Shown: positions 25,820-35,000 of the stretch, piece after piece
Numbering within the stretch: position 1 is the first letter of the stretch
Layout of the letters: every line of letters begins with the position of its first letter
NCBI GenBank assembly: GCA_000435175.1
Contig: FR880082.1
Location: 24,820 to 88,819 of the forward strand
DNA from: Clostridium sp. CAG:245
Lineage (GTDB): Bacteria; Bacillota; Clostridia; TANB77; CAG-508
Reading direction: 5' to 3'
DNA length: 64,000 nucleotides
Notes under the pieces: generated by a model
Told to the model about the DNA's origin: nothing
What the model saw: the letters and a program-made list of their open reading frames with translations, nothing else
Database searches by the model: none
Position numbers and translations under genes: made by a program

Positions 25820-26078
25820 CTAATAAGTAAAATTTTTGTATATTTTCTTTCATACTTTTATCTGGAAGTTCTCAATATAATATTTCTCTTTGGATCACAA
25901 TTGTTTTAATATAAAGTTTGGTATTCAACCTTTCGCTATAGCGAATACAGAAATTAAATTCTTAGATTTAATAGTAGTTTGATAAAATTTTTTAGAATTC
26001 TAATAAAAATTAACGTTAATTACTCTTTATAGGTTTTCATCTACTTAAAGTATCTGAATTATATACCTAAAAATGCAT
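25820..26078. other. Gene-free AT-rich spacer
   Basis: No convincing ORF is present. The one notable item is a perfect 14-bp palindrome TTCGCTATAGCGAA at 25932-25945, GC-richer than its surroundings and possibly a protein-binding site. Confidence 0.4.
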
Positions 26079-26129
26079 AAAAACAAGCATAACCGTGTGT
26101 CAAATTTCGACACATTTACGCTTGTTTTT
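26079..26129 (-). terminator. Terminator of the fatty-acid operon
   Basis: A long stem (AAAAACAAGC.TAA..GTGTGTC paired to its near complement) ends in a five-T run on each side. It lies about 60 nt beyond the fabI stop. Confidence 0.8.
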
Positions 26130-26187
26130 CATTACACCATAAACACATAAATTTCAAGAGCAAATAGTACAATAATTATAATCTACC

Positions 26188-26961
26188 TTATGCTCCCATT
26201 ATATTGTACCCATTATCTGCATATATCACTTGTCCTGTTATTGCATCTGACATATCACTTAGCAAAAATGTAGCTACATTTCCAACTTGTTTTGTAGTTA
26301 CATTTTTGTGTAACGGTGCTTTTTCTTCCACTATTGTAAGCATTGATGAAAAGTCTTTTATTCCTTTAGCAGATAGTGTTTTTATTGGTCCTGCAGATAT
26401 TGCGTTTACACGCATTTCTTCTTTTCCAAGGTTTTCTGCAAGATATCTTACATTTGCTTCTAATGCTGCTTTTGCGGCTCCCATTACATTGTAACCGTTT
26501 ATTACTTTCGTAGAACCATGATATGTTAATGTTACTATGCTAGAGTGTTCATTTAGCATATCTATTTCTTTTGCTTTTCTTGTAGCAAGTAGCAATGAAT
26601 ATGCACTGGTTTCCATAGCATGTAAATACCCGTTTTTACTTGTATATATAAAATCATTATGCAAGTCTTCTGTGTTTGCATGTGCTATTGAATGTACTAT
26701 TCCATCTATTTTTCCATTTTCTTCTTTTATATTTTCAAAAACAGATTTTACCTGTTCGTCATCAGAAGCATCATCTAGTGCATATATTTTGCTGCCTTTA
26801 AATTCAGATACAAGTTCTTTTACTTTTTCTTTGTTGCTCTCTCCTCTATATGTAAATATAAGTTTGCCTCCATTTTCATACACTGATTGTGCGATGCCAA
26901 ACGCAATACTCCATTTATTTCTAATTCCCATTATTAATATTTTTTTGCCTTCTAGTAACAT
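26188..26961 (-). CDS. fabI: Enoyl-ACP reductase FabI
   Basis: This 257-aa short-chain-dehydrogenase-fold enzyme reduces the trans-2-enoyl-ACP double bond in the last step of each elongation cycle. It shows the FabI nucleotide site (GIRNKWSIAFGIA), SIAHA at 91-95 and the catalytic set Y147, Y157, K164 (E. coli FabI 146/156/163 spacing). It is the last gene of the FAS II operon; its AAGGAGG lies inside the end of accA. Many clostridia use the flavoprotein FabK instead, so the presence of FabI is informative. Confidence 0.95.
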   Translation of the reverse strand: MLLEGKKILIMGIRNKWSIAFGIAQSVYENGGKLIFTYRGESNKEKVKELVSEFKGSKIYALDDASDDEQVKSVFENIKEENGKIDGIVHSIAHANTEDLHNDFIYTSKNGYLHAMETSAYSLLLATRKAKEIDMLNEHSSIVTLTYHGSTKVINGYNVMGAAKAALEANVRYLAENLGKEEMRVNAISAGPIKTLSAKGIKDFSSMLTIVEEKAPLHKNVTTKQVGNVATFLLSDMSDAITGQVIYADNGYNIMGA

Positions 26962-26964
26962 TAG

Positions 26965-27912
26965 CTAAACCTCCTTAAATCCGCTTATTTTTCTAAATTT
27001 TTGGTATCTTTCTTCTACAATTTCATCATTTGTTTTACTTTTTAATTCTTGAACTGTTGTTTGTATTTCTTGTTTTATTTTACCTGTTATATTTTTAAAC
27101 AATTCTTTTTCTATTTTCTCGTTATCATTTATTTTGTTTTCTTTCAGTGTTTTTCTTATTTCTTCTACTTGCATATTGGGTTTCATTTCTATATCCATTG
27201 TTTTTTTAATATTTTGATTTTTTTCTATTGTATAATTTTCAATTGACTCCTTAATTACTGTTTCTATTATCCCCATGTCATATAAATCGTTTGCTGTTAA
27301 TTTCATTCTGTCTGCAGCCTCTTTGAACCTACTCGAATCTTTCCATAGTATACTACTATATCCTTCCGGAGACAATATTGAATATATAGCATTTTCCAAC
27401 ATTATTACCTTGTTTGCAACCCCTATTGCCAAAGCTCCTCCTGACGAGCCTTCTCCGATTACAATTGCAATTACTGGTACTGTGAGTTTTGCCATTTCAA
27501 ACATAGATTTTGCAATTGCCTCACCCTGTCCTCTTTGTTCCGCTTCTACACCAGGATAAGCTCCTTTTGTATCTATAAATGTAATTACGGGTCTATTAAA
27601 TTTTTCAGCCTGTTTCATAATCCTAATTGCTTTTCTATAACTTTCTGGATTTGGCATTCCAAAATTTCTTTCGATATTTTCCTTGGTATTTCTGCCCTTC
27701 TGTTCTGCAATTATTGTATAATTTTGATTTTCAATCCTGCCTAATCCACATACCATAGCTTTGTCATCTCCATAGCATCTATCACCATGAAGCTCTATAA
27801 ATTCATCAAATATTTCATTTATATAATCTAATGCTGTTTTTCTCTTTGGGTTTCTTGCAATTTCAACACGTTCCCAAGCCGTAAGCACATTTTTTTCTAT
27901 TTTTTCTACCAT
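26965..27912 (-). CDS. accA: Acetyl-CoA carboxylase carboxyltransferase subunit alpha
   Basis: This 315-aa subunit works with AccD to move the carboxyl group from carboxybiotin to acetyl-CoA, making malonyl-CoA. It shows the N-terminal [35 protein letters not shown] and [15 protein letters not shown] (oxyanion-hole glycines). After the crotonase-fold core it carries a charged helical tail of about 80 residues ([14 protein letters not shown] and onward). It follows accD by 37 nt with a GAGGAG site. Confidence 0.95.
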   Translation of the reverse strand: MVEKIEKNVLTAWERVEIARNPKRKTALDYINEIFDEFIELHGDRCYGDDKAMVCGLGRIENQNYTIIAEQKGRNTKENIERNFGMPNPESYRKAIRIMKQAEKFNRPVITFIDTKGAYPGVEAEQRGQGEAIAKSMFEMAKLTVPVIAIVIGEGSSGGALAIGVANKVIMLENAIYSILSPEGYSSILWKDSSRFKEAADRMKLTANDLYDMGIIETVIKESIENYTIEKNQNIKKTMDIEMKPNMQVEEIRKTLKENKINDNEKIEKELFKNITGKIKQEIQTTVQELKSKTNDEIVEERYQKFRKISGFKEV

Positions 27913-27949
27913 ATAAAAACTCCTCTTCGAAATTTTTTCTGCTTAGCAA

Positions 27950-28789
27950 TCATCTATTTAATTTTAATAGTCTGCTTAGTGTTTCTTTCATATCTTTTCT
28001 TTCTACTATTTTGTCTATAAACCCATGTTCTAGCAAAAACTCTGCAGTTTGAAATCCTTCAGGTAGCTCTTCTCCAATGGTTTGTTTTATTACTCTTTGC
28101 CCTGCAAACCCAATCATTGCACCCGGTTCTGCTAAAATTATATCTCCTAAGCTTGCAAAAGAAGCCGTAACTCCACCATATGTTGGGTCTGTTAGTACAG
28201 ATATATACAACAAGCCTGCTTTGTCTAGCTTTGTTAGTGCAGCAGTAGTTTTTGCCATCTGCATAAGTGATATTATTCCTTCTTGCATTCTTGCACCTCC
28301 AGAGCAACAAAATATTACAATTGGCATCTTAAATTCAATTGCCTTTTCTATGCTGTATGTTATTTTTTCACCCACTACTGCACCCATGCTACCCATCAAA
28401 AAACCACTATCCATTATGCATATTACTACATCTTCTCCATTTATCTTGCCTATTCCACAGCTTACTGCTTCCTCGAGCCTTGTCTTTTCTCTTAATGACT
28501 TTATTTTCTTTTCATAATCTTCCAGTCCTAATGGATTGGTAGTATCTATGTTTAAATTAAACCTTTTATATGTTCCTTCATCTATTATTTGCTCTAGCCT
28601 TCTGCCAATATGCATTCTAAAATAATGACCACAATTAGGGCACACACTTAAATTGTTTCTCAGATTTTCCTTGTATAAAATTTCTTTGCAATTTTCACAC
28701 TTTACCCATTTTCCGACTGGTATGTCAATTCTAGAATTTTTGTTATTTATTAGCTTATTTTCTCTTTTCTTTATCTGGTCTACAATCAT
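27950..28789 (-). CDS. accD: Acetyl-CoA carboxylase carboxyltransferase subunit beta
   Basis: This 279-aa subunit has an N-terminal zinc ribbon (C31, C34, C50, C53). The crotonase-like core follows, with [13 protein letters not shown] and SGGARMQEG motifs and [12 protein letters not shown]. It forms the carboxyltransferase heterotetramer with AccA. AGAGG lies ahead of the ATG. It is in the FAS II operon between accC and accA. Confidence 0.95.
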   Translation of the reverse strand: MIVDQIKKRENKLINNKNSRIDIPVGKWVKCENCKEILYKENLRNNLSVCPNCGHYFRMHIGRRLEQIIDEGTYKRFNLNIDTTNPLGLEDYEKKIKSLREKTRLEEAVSCGIGKINGEDVVICIMDSGFLMGSMGAVVGEKITYSIEKAIEFKMPIVIFCCSGGARMQEGIISLMQMAKTTAALTKLDKAGLLYISVLTDPTYGGVTASFASLGDIILAEPGAMIGFAGQRVIKQTIGEELPEGFQTAEFLLEHGFIDKIVERKDMKETLSRLLKLNR

Positions 28790-28908
28790 TGCATTTTCCT
28801 CTCTTTTATGCTTTTACATTTCTTAATATAATCTTAGCCAAGTATTATAATGAACTATGTATTGTATTTTTACTTTAATTATTCCAACTCTAAGAAACTA
28901 TATTTATT

Positions 28909-30255
28909 TCAGGATTTTTCTTCCGTCATCTTTTCTATAAAGGATGTGTCAAAGTTTCCTCTTATAAAGTCTGGATGAGTGATTATACTATATAAGAAAT
29001 CTCTATTAGTATCTATTCCCTCAACTACAAGCTCTTCCAATGCTCTTTTCATTTTACTTATAGCCTCTCCTCTAGTCTGCCCATGCACAATTATTTTTGC
29101 TATCATAGAATCATAATTTGCAGGAACAGTGTAACCCGCATAAATTGCAGTATCAACACGTACACCATTTCCTCCTGGAAGGTTTATTCCAGTTATAGTT
29201 CCTGGTGAAGGTCTAAATTTTTTACTTGGATTTTCTGCATTTATTCTACACTCAATAGAGCTTCCTCTAAACTCAATATCTTTTTGCTTAAATCTTAATT
29301 TTTCTCCTGCTGCAATCTTTATTTGTTCTTTTACTATGTCTATTCCTGTACGCATTTCTGTAATTGGATGTTCTACCTGAATTCTAGTATTCATTTCCAT
29401 AAAATAAAAATTCTTATCTTTATCCACTAAAAATTCTACAGTTCCACAACTAGTATATCCAGCTGCTTTTGCTGCTTTTATTGCCGCATTTCCCATTTTA
29501 TTTCTTAGTTTTTCGTCAATAGCAGTTGATGGTGTTTCTTCTATTATTTTTTGATGGTTTCTCTGAAGTGAACAATCTCTTTCTCCTAAATGAACAATGT
29601 TTCCATGTTCATCTGCTAATATTTGAATCTCAACGTGTCTAGGATTTTGAATAAATTTCTCTATATATATTTCATCATCATTAAAAGCATTTTTTGCCTC
29701 TTGCTTAACAATATTATAATTAGTTTCTAATTCATCAAATGAATTTACTTGCCTTATTCCTTTTCCACCACCACCGGCAGAAGCTTTTAAAAGCACAGGA
29801 TAGCCAATTTTTTCGCACACTAGAACTGCTTCTTTCAAATTTTTCACACTGCCATCTGAGCCAGGAATTGTTGGAACTCCTTCTTGTTGCATTAATTTTT
29901 TGCTATTTGATTTGTTACCTAAAAGATTTATTACATTTGACTTTGGTCCAATAAATTTAATATTTGATTCTTCACAAATTTTTGCAAACTCTGCATTTTC
30001 AGATAAAAATCCAAAACCTGGATGAATGCTATCTGTTTTAGTAATGTTAGCAGCCTCTATTATGTTCTTAATGTTTAAATAACTTTGTTTAGGGTTTGCT
30101 GGTCCTATACAAATAGCCTCATCTGCAAGTTTAGTGTGTAGTGCTTCTTTATCAGCCTCTGAATATACAGCAACAGTTTTTATATTCATTTCTTTGCACG
30201 CTCTTATAATACGAACTGCAATTTCTCCTCTATTAGCAATCAAAATCTTGTTCAT
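28909..30255 (-). CDS. accC: Biotin carboxylase
   Basis: This 448-aa ATP-grasp enzyme carboxylates the biotin on AccB. It begins MNKILIANRGEIAVRII and shows the glycine-rich ATP loop ASAGGGGKGIR (about 158-168), ERDCSLQRNHQK and the EMNTRIQVEHP active-site strand (about 286-296). Length and domain order are standard. Spacing to accD (119 nt) is larger than elsewhere in the operon, but I see no strong terminator there. Confidence 0.96.
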   Translation of the reverse strand: MNKILIANRGEIAVRIIRACKEMNIKTVAVYSEADKEALHTKLADEAICIGPANPKQSYLNIKNIIEAANITKTDSIHPGFGFLSENAEFAKICEESNIKFIGPKSNVINLLGNKSNSKKLMQQEGVPTIPGSDGSVKNLKEAVLVCEKIGYPVLLKASAGGGGKGIRQVNSFDELETNYNIVKQEAKNAFNDDEIYIEKFIQNPRHVEIQILADEHGNIVHLGERDCSLQRNHQKIIEETPSTAIDEKLRNKMGNAAIKAAKAAGYTSCGTVEFLVDKDKNFYFMEMNTRIQVEHPITEMRTGIDIVKEQIKIAAGEKLRFKQKDIEFRGSSIECRINAENPSKKFRPSPGTITGINLPGGNGVRVDTAIYAGYTVPANYDSMIAKIIVHGQTRGEAISKMKRALEELVVEGIDTNRDFLYSIITHPDFIRGNFDTSFIEKMTEEKS

Positions 30256-30359
30256 TTTTTAAATTATTCCTAGCCTTTCTTTATTTTTAGTCTTTGTAAA
30301 GTTTATAACATACTACTAGCATTTGACTCGTAACTATTTTGAGATGTGCACATCATTTT

Positions 30360-30782
30360 TTAGACAACCGCAAACGTAAACTCTCCCTTTGCAGCAAGTT
30401 TACCGTCCACTGTTGCAATTCCTTCTCCGATTCCTATCGGACCTTTCTTCTTTATAATTTTTACTTCTAGTTTTAATTTATCTCCTGGCACAACCATTTT
30501 TTTAAATCTTAATTTATCAATTCCACCGAATAAAGCATTTTTTCCTTTATTCTCTTCTAGGCTTAATATTGCAACCGCACCAGTTTGAGCTAAGCTCTCT
30601 GTAATTAATACACCTGGCATAATCGGATTACCTGGAAAATGTCCCTTAAAATACCATTCATTTTCGTTCACATTCTTATAAGCTATAGCCATTTCTCCAG
30701 GTACAAATTCTTCTACCTCATCAATCATTAAAAATGGATCCCTTTGCGGAATTATTTTTTCTATATCTTCTTTCTCTAACAT
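30360..30782 (-). CDS. fabZ: 3-hydroxyacyl-ACP dehydratase FabZ
   Basis: This 140-aa hot-dog-fold enzyme dehydrates 3-hydroxyacyl-ACP. The catalytic pair is H48 (in FKGHFPGNPIMPG) and E62 (in ITESLAQ). It has a perfect GGAGG site, placed directly behind copy D of the 33-nt repeat, so an inner GC hairpin forms in the mRNA just before this ribosome binding site. It sits between accB and accC as in other Firmicutes FAS operons. Confidence 0.96.
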   Translation of the reverse strand: MLEKEDIEKIIPQRDPFLMIDEVEEFVPGEMAIAYKNVNENEWYFKGHFPGNPIMPGVLITESLAQTGAVAILSLEENKGKNALFGGIDKLRFKKMVVPGDKLKLEVKIIKKKGPIGIGEGIATVDGKLAAKGEFTFAVV

Positions 30783-30795
30783 TTTTCCTCCTTTT

Positions 30796-30826
30796 CTCCC
30801 AATAGGGACGCCCCTTTTGGGGCGAA
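30796..30826. repeat. 33-nt GC-rich inverted-repeat element, copy D
   Basis: This fourth copy is slightly shortened at the fabZ side (TCTCCC in place of TTCGCCC). It fills the whole spacer between the accB stop and the fabZ ribosome binding site within the operon. Confidence 0.75.
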
Positions 30827-30832
30827 ATATTT

Positions 30833-31309
30833 TTAAGCAATTTCAAATAGTGGCGTGCCATATTCTACTGGTTGTCCATCTTCTACCAATATTTTTTCTA
30901 TTTTGCCATTATAATCTGATTCAATTTCATTCATTAGTTTCATTGCCTCTATTATACAAAGTGTGTCTCCTTTTTTTACTTCTTTTCCAACTTCAACATA
31001 AGCATTTGATGTTGGCGAAGGTTTTAGATAAAATGTTCCAACCATAGGAGATTTAACGATATTGTTTTTTTCTTTTGTTTTTTCCGAGTAATCAGTCTTT
31101 TGTCTAGAATTTTCTTCTACAATCCCTTGCAAGTTTTCTATTTTTTCTTGTTTGTTATTATTTTCTTCTATTACACAATTATTTTCTATTGTCTGATTGT
31201 TTTGTTTAGTCATTTTTATCTTTGTTCCATCTGCAAAATCGATGTCTATAGATGTCAACTTAGAATTTCCCATATCTTCCATTAACTGTTTTATTTTGTC
31301 ATATTCCAT
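30833..31309 (-). CDS. accB: Biotin carboxyl carrier protein
   Basis: This 158-aa protein has an N-terminal helical segment, a flexible Asn/Gln/Lys-rich linker (about 36-84) and a C-terminal biotinyl domain. The domain carries SPMVGTFY and EAMKLMNE; K124 is the biotinylated residue. It shuttles carboxybiotin between AccC and AccA/AccD. The matching biotin ligase (birA) is encoded in the same operon. Confidence 0.95.
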   Translation of the reverse strand: MEYDKIKQLMEDMGNSKLTSIDIDFADGTKIKMTKQNNQTIENNCVIEENNNKQEKIENLQGIVEENSRQKTDYSEKTKEKNNIVKSPMVGTFYLKPSPTSNAYVEVGKEVKKGDTLCIIEAMKLMNEIESDYNGKIEKILVEDGQPVEYGTPLFEIA

Positions 31310-31337
31310 TTTAATAATCGCACTCCTTTCTTAATTT

Positions 31338-32573
31338 TTAATCTTCAAATTTTTTTATTGCAATGCAAGCATTGTGTCCACCAAAGCCCAATGAATTGGA
31401 TAATACTATGTTTAAGTTTTCTTTTATTGAATCTCCAACAACTAAATTCAAGTCGCACTCTTCGTCTTTTTCCTTGTAATTTATATTTGATGGAACAATT
31501 CCTTCCTCTATTGCTTTTGTACATATTACTGCTTCAACTGCACCCGCAGCTCCAAGCAAGTGCCCTGTGTTGCCTTTTGTTGAACTTACCATTACATCAG
31601 TATTGTTTCCAAATACTTTCTTTATTGCTAGAGTCTCTGTTAAATCATTTAAATGAGTAGACGTTCCATGTGCATTTATATAATCTACTTCATTTGCCAA
31701 TATTTTGGCATCGTCCAGAGCTCTTTGCATTGCACAGGCGCCTCCTTCTCCGTCAGGACATGGTGATGTTATATGATATGCATCTGTTGTTGCTCCAAAA
31801 CCGATTACTTCTCCGTATATATTTGCATTTCTGCGTTTTGCATGTTCTAGCTCTTCTAGCACAACAATTCCAGCACCTTCTCCCATTACAAAACCGTTTC
31901 TTTGCTTATCAAAAGGAATGCTTGCTCTATTTTTATCTGTTTCAAATGATAATGCCTTCATATTCTCGAATCCAGCAATTCCAACCTCACATATAGCTGC
32001 CTCTGCTCCACCTGCTATAACAACATCTTCAAGTCCTAATTTGATTGTTTTATATGCTTCTCCAATTGCATGAGTTGAAGATGCACAAGCAGTTAAAATA
32101 GACATTGATTCTCCTTTAAAACCAAATTCAATTGCTATATTTCCAGCAGCCATATTAGCTATTGACATCGGAATAAACATTGGAGATACTCTTTTATTGC
32201 CTTTTTCGTTGTCTATTCTACATTGTTCTTGAATAGTAGTAAGCCCTCCAATTCCTGAACTTACAAATATTCCAACTCTATTAAAATCTGTATTTTCTTT
32301 TGAAATTTCACTAGATTTTACAGCCTCTCTTGCTGCAATTATTGCAAATTGAGAATATCTATCTAATCTTTTTGCCTGCTTTGCTTCAAAGTGTTCAAGC
32401 GGATTGTATTCTTTTACTTCTGCAGCAAGCTTAGTTTTAAAGTTTTCTGTATTAAATAAAGTAATTTCATCTATTCCGCATTTCTTTTCCTTTATTGAAT
32501 TCCAGTTTTCCTCAACATTTTTTCCAATTGGAGTTATCGCACCTAATCCTGTTATAACAACTCTTTTATCCAT
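31338..32573 (-). CDS. fabF: Beta-ketoacyl-ACP synthase II FabF
   Basis: This 411-aa condensing enzyme extends acyl-ACP with malonyl-ACP. The Cys-His-His triad is visible in TACASSTHA, NAHGTSTHL and KGNTGHLLGAAG. I start at 32573 (MDKRVVITGLG), which is the family's usual N-terminus, rather than three codons upstream. No initiating FabH is encoded in this operon, so either priming is done elsewhere or FabH is unlinked. Confidence 0.95.
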   Translation of the reverse strand: MDKRVVITGLGAITPIGKNVEENWNSIKEKKCGIDEITLFNTENFKTKLAAEVKEYNPLEHFEAKQAKRLDRYSQFAIIAAREAVKSSEISKENTDFNRVGIFVSSGIGGLTTIQEQCRIDNEKGNKRVSPMFIPMSIANMAAGNIAIEFGFKGESMSILTACASSTHAIGEAYKTIKLGLEDVVIAGGAEAAICEVGIAGFENMKALSFETDKNRASIPFDKQRNGFVMGEGAGIVVLEELEHAKRRNANIYGEVIGFGATTDAYHITSPCPDGEGGACAMQRALDDAKILANEVDYINAHGTSTHLNDLTETLAIKKVFGNNTDVMVSSTKGNTGHLLGAAGAVEAVICTKAIEEGIVPSNINYKEKDEECDLNLVVGDSIKENLNIVLSNSLGFGGHNACIAIKKFED

Positions 32574-32654
32574 TTTCTCCATTCCTCTCTAACCGATTTT
32601 ACTCTTTACCAGCATTTTAAATAAGACTGGTTAAGTCTTTCTATTTTTGCCAAA

Positions 32655-33389
32655 TTACATTAACATTCCACCATCTACATTAATAATCTGTCCTGTTATG
32701 TATGAACTTTGTTCTCCTGCCAAAAATTTTACAACATTTGCCACATCTTCTGGCGTTCCCATTCTGCGTAATGGTATGTTTTTTGCAATTTCTTCTTTTA
32801 CTTCTTGTTTCAAAACATCTGTCATTTGTGTTTCTATAAATCCTGGTGCTACCGCATTTACCAAAATGTTTCTACTTGCGACTTCTTTTGCCAAACTCTT
32901 TGTAAATCCTATTATTCCTGCTTTAGAAGCCGAATAGTTTGTTTGACCAGCATTTCCGCTTACTCCAACCACTGAAGAAATGTTTATAATTCTTCCACTT
33001 CTTTGTTTTATCATGTATGGTATTACGTTTTTTGTTACATTGAATGTACCTACAAGATTAACATTTATAACATCTTCAAAATCCTCTTTTTTCATTCTCA
33101 TCAATAATGCATCTTTTGTAATCCCTGCATTATTTACTAAAACATCAATCTTTCCAAATTCATTTATAATCTGGTTTACCATATTTGCAGTATCATCAAA
33201 AATTGATACATCACCTTTTACTGGCAAGCATCTTACATTTAACTCTTTTATCTGTTTCTTTATATTTTCTAAGTCTTCATTTTCTTTTCTATAATTAAAT
33301 GCAATGTCATAACCATCTTTTGCAAATTCTATTGCAATTTGCTTTCCAATCCCTCTGGTTGCTCCTGTTATAAATGCTACTTTAGCCAT
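32655..33389 (-). CDS. fabG: 3-oxoacyl-ACP reductase FabG
   Basis: This 244-aa SDR enzyme uses NADPH to reduce 3-oxoacyl-ACP. It shows the Rossmann TGATRGIGKQIA (about 8-19), NNAG at 86-89 and the catalytic S139, Y152 and K156. It overlaps fabD by 8 nt, which implies translational coupling. Confidence 0.95.
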   Translation of the reverse strand: MAKVAFITGATRGIGKQIAIEFAKDGYDIAFNYRKENEDLENIKKQIKELNVRCLPVKGDVSIFDDTANMVNQIINEFGKIDVLVNNAGITKDALLMRMKKEDFEDVINVNLVGTFNVTKNVIPYMIKQRSGRIINISSVVGVSGNAGQTNYSASKAGIIGFTKSLAKEVASRNILVNAVAPGFIETQMTDVLKQEVKEEIAKNIPLRRMGTPEDVANVVKFLAGEQSSYITGQIINVDGGMLM

Positions 33390-34320
33390 TCTCTTTAACC
33401 TCCTTAATCACTTGCTCTAAACTTTGGACATTATTTATATTCATTATTTTTACATTTTCAAACTTCATTCTTTTTACAAAACCGCTTAAAGTTTTTCCTG
33501 GGCCAATTTCTATGAATGTGTCTATTCCACTTTCATACATGGTTTTTAGGCATTTCGTAAACCTTACTGGATTCATTATATGTTTTGCCAAAATTTCAGA
33601 TATATTGTCTTTTTCTTCATAATACTTTCCATCTAAATTCTTTATTACTATAGAATTTTTCGAGTTTATACTTATCTTATCTAATTCCTTCTTCAATTCT
33701 ATTGAACATTTACTTAATTTTTCTGTATGAAATGGTCCTGAAGTGTTAAGCAGACTTACCTTCTTAGCTCCTGCTTTTTTTGCCTCTTCTCCAGCATTTA
33801 ACACAGCCTGTTCTTCACCAGAAACCACAACTTGTCCAAGTGTATTGTAATTTGCTGGCTTTACAAAACCAGATGAAATATTTTTGCAGATTTCTTCTAC
33901 ATTTTCATCATCTAAGCCAAGTATTGCAGCCATTTTCCAATTTCCTTTCGGAGTAAAATTTTGCATTATTTCCCCTCTTTTAGAAACTATATTTATTCCA
34001 TCTTCTATATTAAAAACACCATCTTCTATTAAAGCTGTATATTCTCCAAGGCTTAGTCCTGCCATTGCATCTGGTATAATTCCATTTTTCTTTAATATTT
34101 GCGATATTCCTAAGCATTCTATTAAAATAGCAAGTTGTGTATTTTGAGTCTTGTTGAGTTCAACATCTGGTCCATCAAAACAAATTTTAGCAATATCTAT
34201 TCCAGTTATTTTTTCTGAGTATTCATATAATTTTTTTATTTCTGTAAAATTTTCATACAAGTCTTTGCCCATTCCAACAGATTGTGAGCCTTGCCCAGAA
34301 AATAAAAATCCAATTTTCAT
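33382..34320 (-). CDS. fabD: Malonyl-CoA:ACP transacylase FabD
   Basis: This 312-aa enzyme loads malonate onto acyl carrier protein. It shows the FLFSGQGSQ oxyanion loop and nucleophile S90 in GLSLGEY. The catalytic histidine is in SGPFHT (about 195-200), and IEIGPGKTLSGF lies near the end. It is coupled to fabG. No acyl carrier protein gene lies beside it, unlike in most Firmicutes operons. Confidence 0.95.
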   Translation of the reverse strand: MKIGFLFSGQGSQSVGMGKDLYENFTEIKKLYEYSEKITGIDIAKICFDGPDVELNKTQNTQLAILIECLGISQILKKNGIIPDAMAGLSLGEYTALIEDGVFNIEDGINIVSKRGEIMQNFTPKGNWKMAAILGLDDENVEEICKNISSGFVKPANYNTLGQVVVSGEEQAVLNAGEEAKKAGAKKVSLLNTSGPFHTEKLSKCSIELKKELDKISINSKNSIVIKNLDGKYYEEKDNISEILAKHIMNPVRFTKCLKTMYESGIDTFIEIGPGKTLSGFVKRMKFENVKIMNINNVQSLEQVIKEVKENG

Positions 34321-34412
34321 AGTGTATCTTATTCCTTTCTTACAATTAAGCCAAAAAATTTACATTTTCAGCCATTATTCATCCACTAGCACTGCATATG
34401 TTGATGTTCTAT

Positions 34413-35000
34413 TTAATCTTTGTTCTTTGAAATCCTTGTCTCTAGCACTTTTTCAAATCTATTACAAAATTCTGATATTATTTTTTCTCTATCAATGTCA
34501 ATTCCAGTTTCCTTTTTTATTGATGTTGCAATCTGCTTTATATCTTCTGAAAAGTGTATTTTGCAAGTATTTATTCCAATTCCAATAACTAAAAATTTAG
34601 TTATTCCATTCTCCACTTTAGATTGTGTTAATATTCCTCCAACTTTTTTGTTGTTAAGCATTAGGTCATTTGGACTCTTTATTGTAAGTTTCACTTTATA
34701 TAAGTCTTCAAATATTTTCTGTATTATTGTAGCCATGTCTATTGTTATTCCTTCTAATCTCTCTGGTTTGTCATTTATCTTTACATAGAAAGAAAAGGCA
34801 ATATTTTCAGTTTCGTCTGTGTGCCATACTCTGCCATGAGTTCCCTGCCCATTGGTCTGAATGTTACTCATCACAAGCATTCCATCTGCTATCTTATCAG
34901 AATCAACAAGTCTCCAAATTTCACTTTGCGTTGAATCTATTTTCTCATAATACTTAAAATTTTGGCCTAATTTATTAGTTTTCAGATTTATTAATTTCAT
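34413..35000 (-). CDS. birA: Biotin-[acetyl-CoA carboxylase] ligase, catalytic form
   Basis: This 195-aa protein has the biotin ligase core: the biotin/ATP loop near QGTHGRVWHTDE (about 53-64), KSPNDLMLNNKKVGGIL (about 107-123) and VIGIGINT. It attaches biotin to AccB K124. It lacks the N-terminal DNA-binding helix-turn-helix and the C-terminal cap, so it cannot act as the repressor BirA does in some bacteria. Its ATG overlaps the end of the acyl-CoA synthetase gene by 26 nt. Confidence 0.9.
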   Translation of the reverse strand: MKLINLKTNKLGQNFKYYEKIDSTQSEIWRLVDSDKIADGMLVMSNIQTNGQGTHGRVWHTDETENIAFSFYVKINDKPERLEGITIDMATIIQKIFEDLYKVKLTIKSPNDLMLNNKKVGGILTQSKVENGITKFLVIGIGINTCKIHFSEDIKQIATSIKKETGIDIDREKIISEFCNRFEKVLETRISKNKD

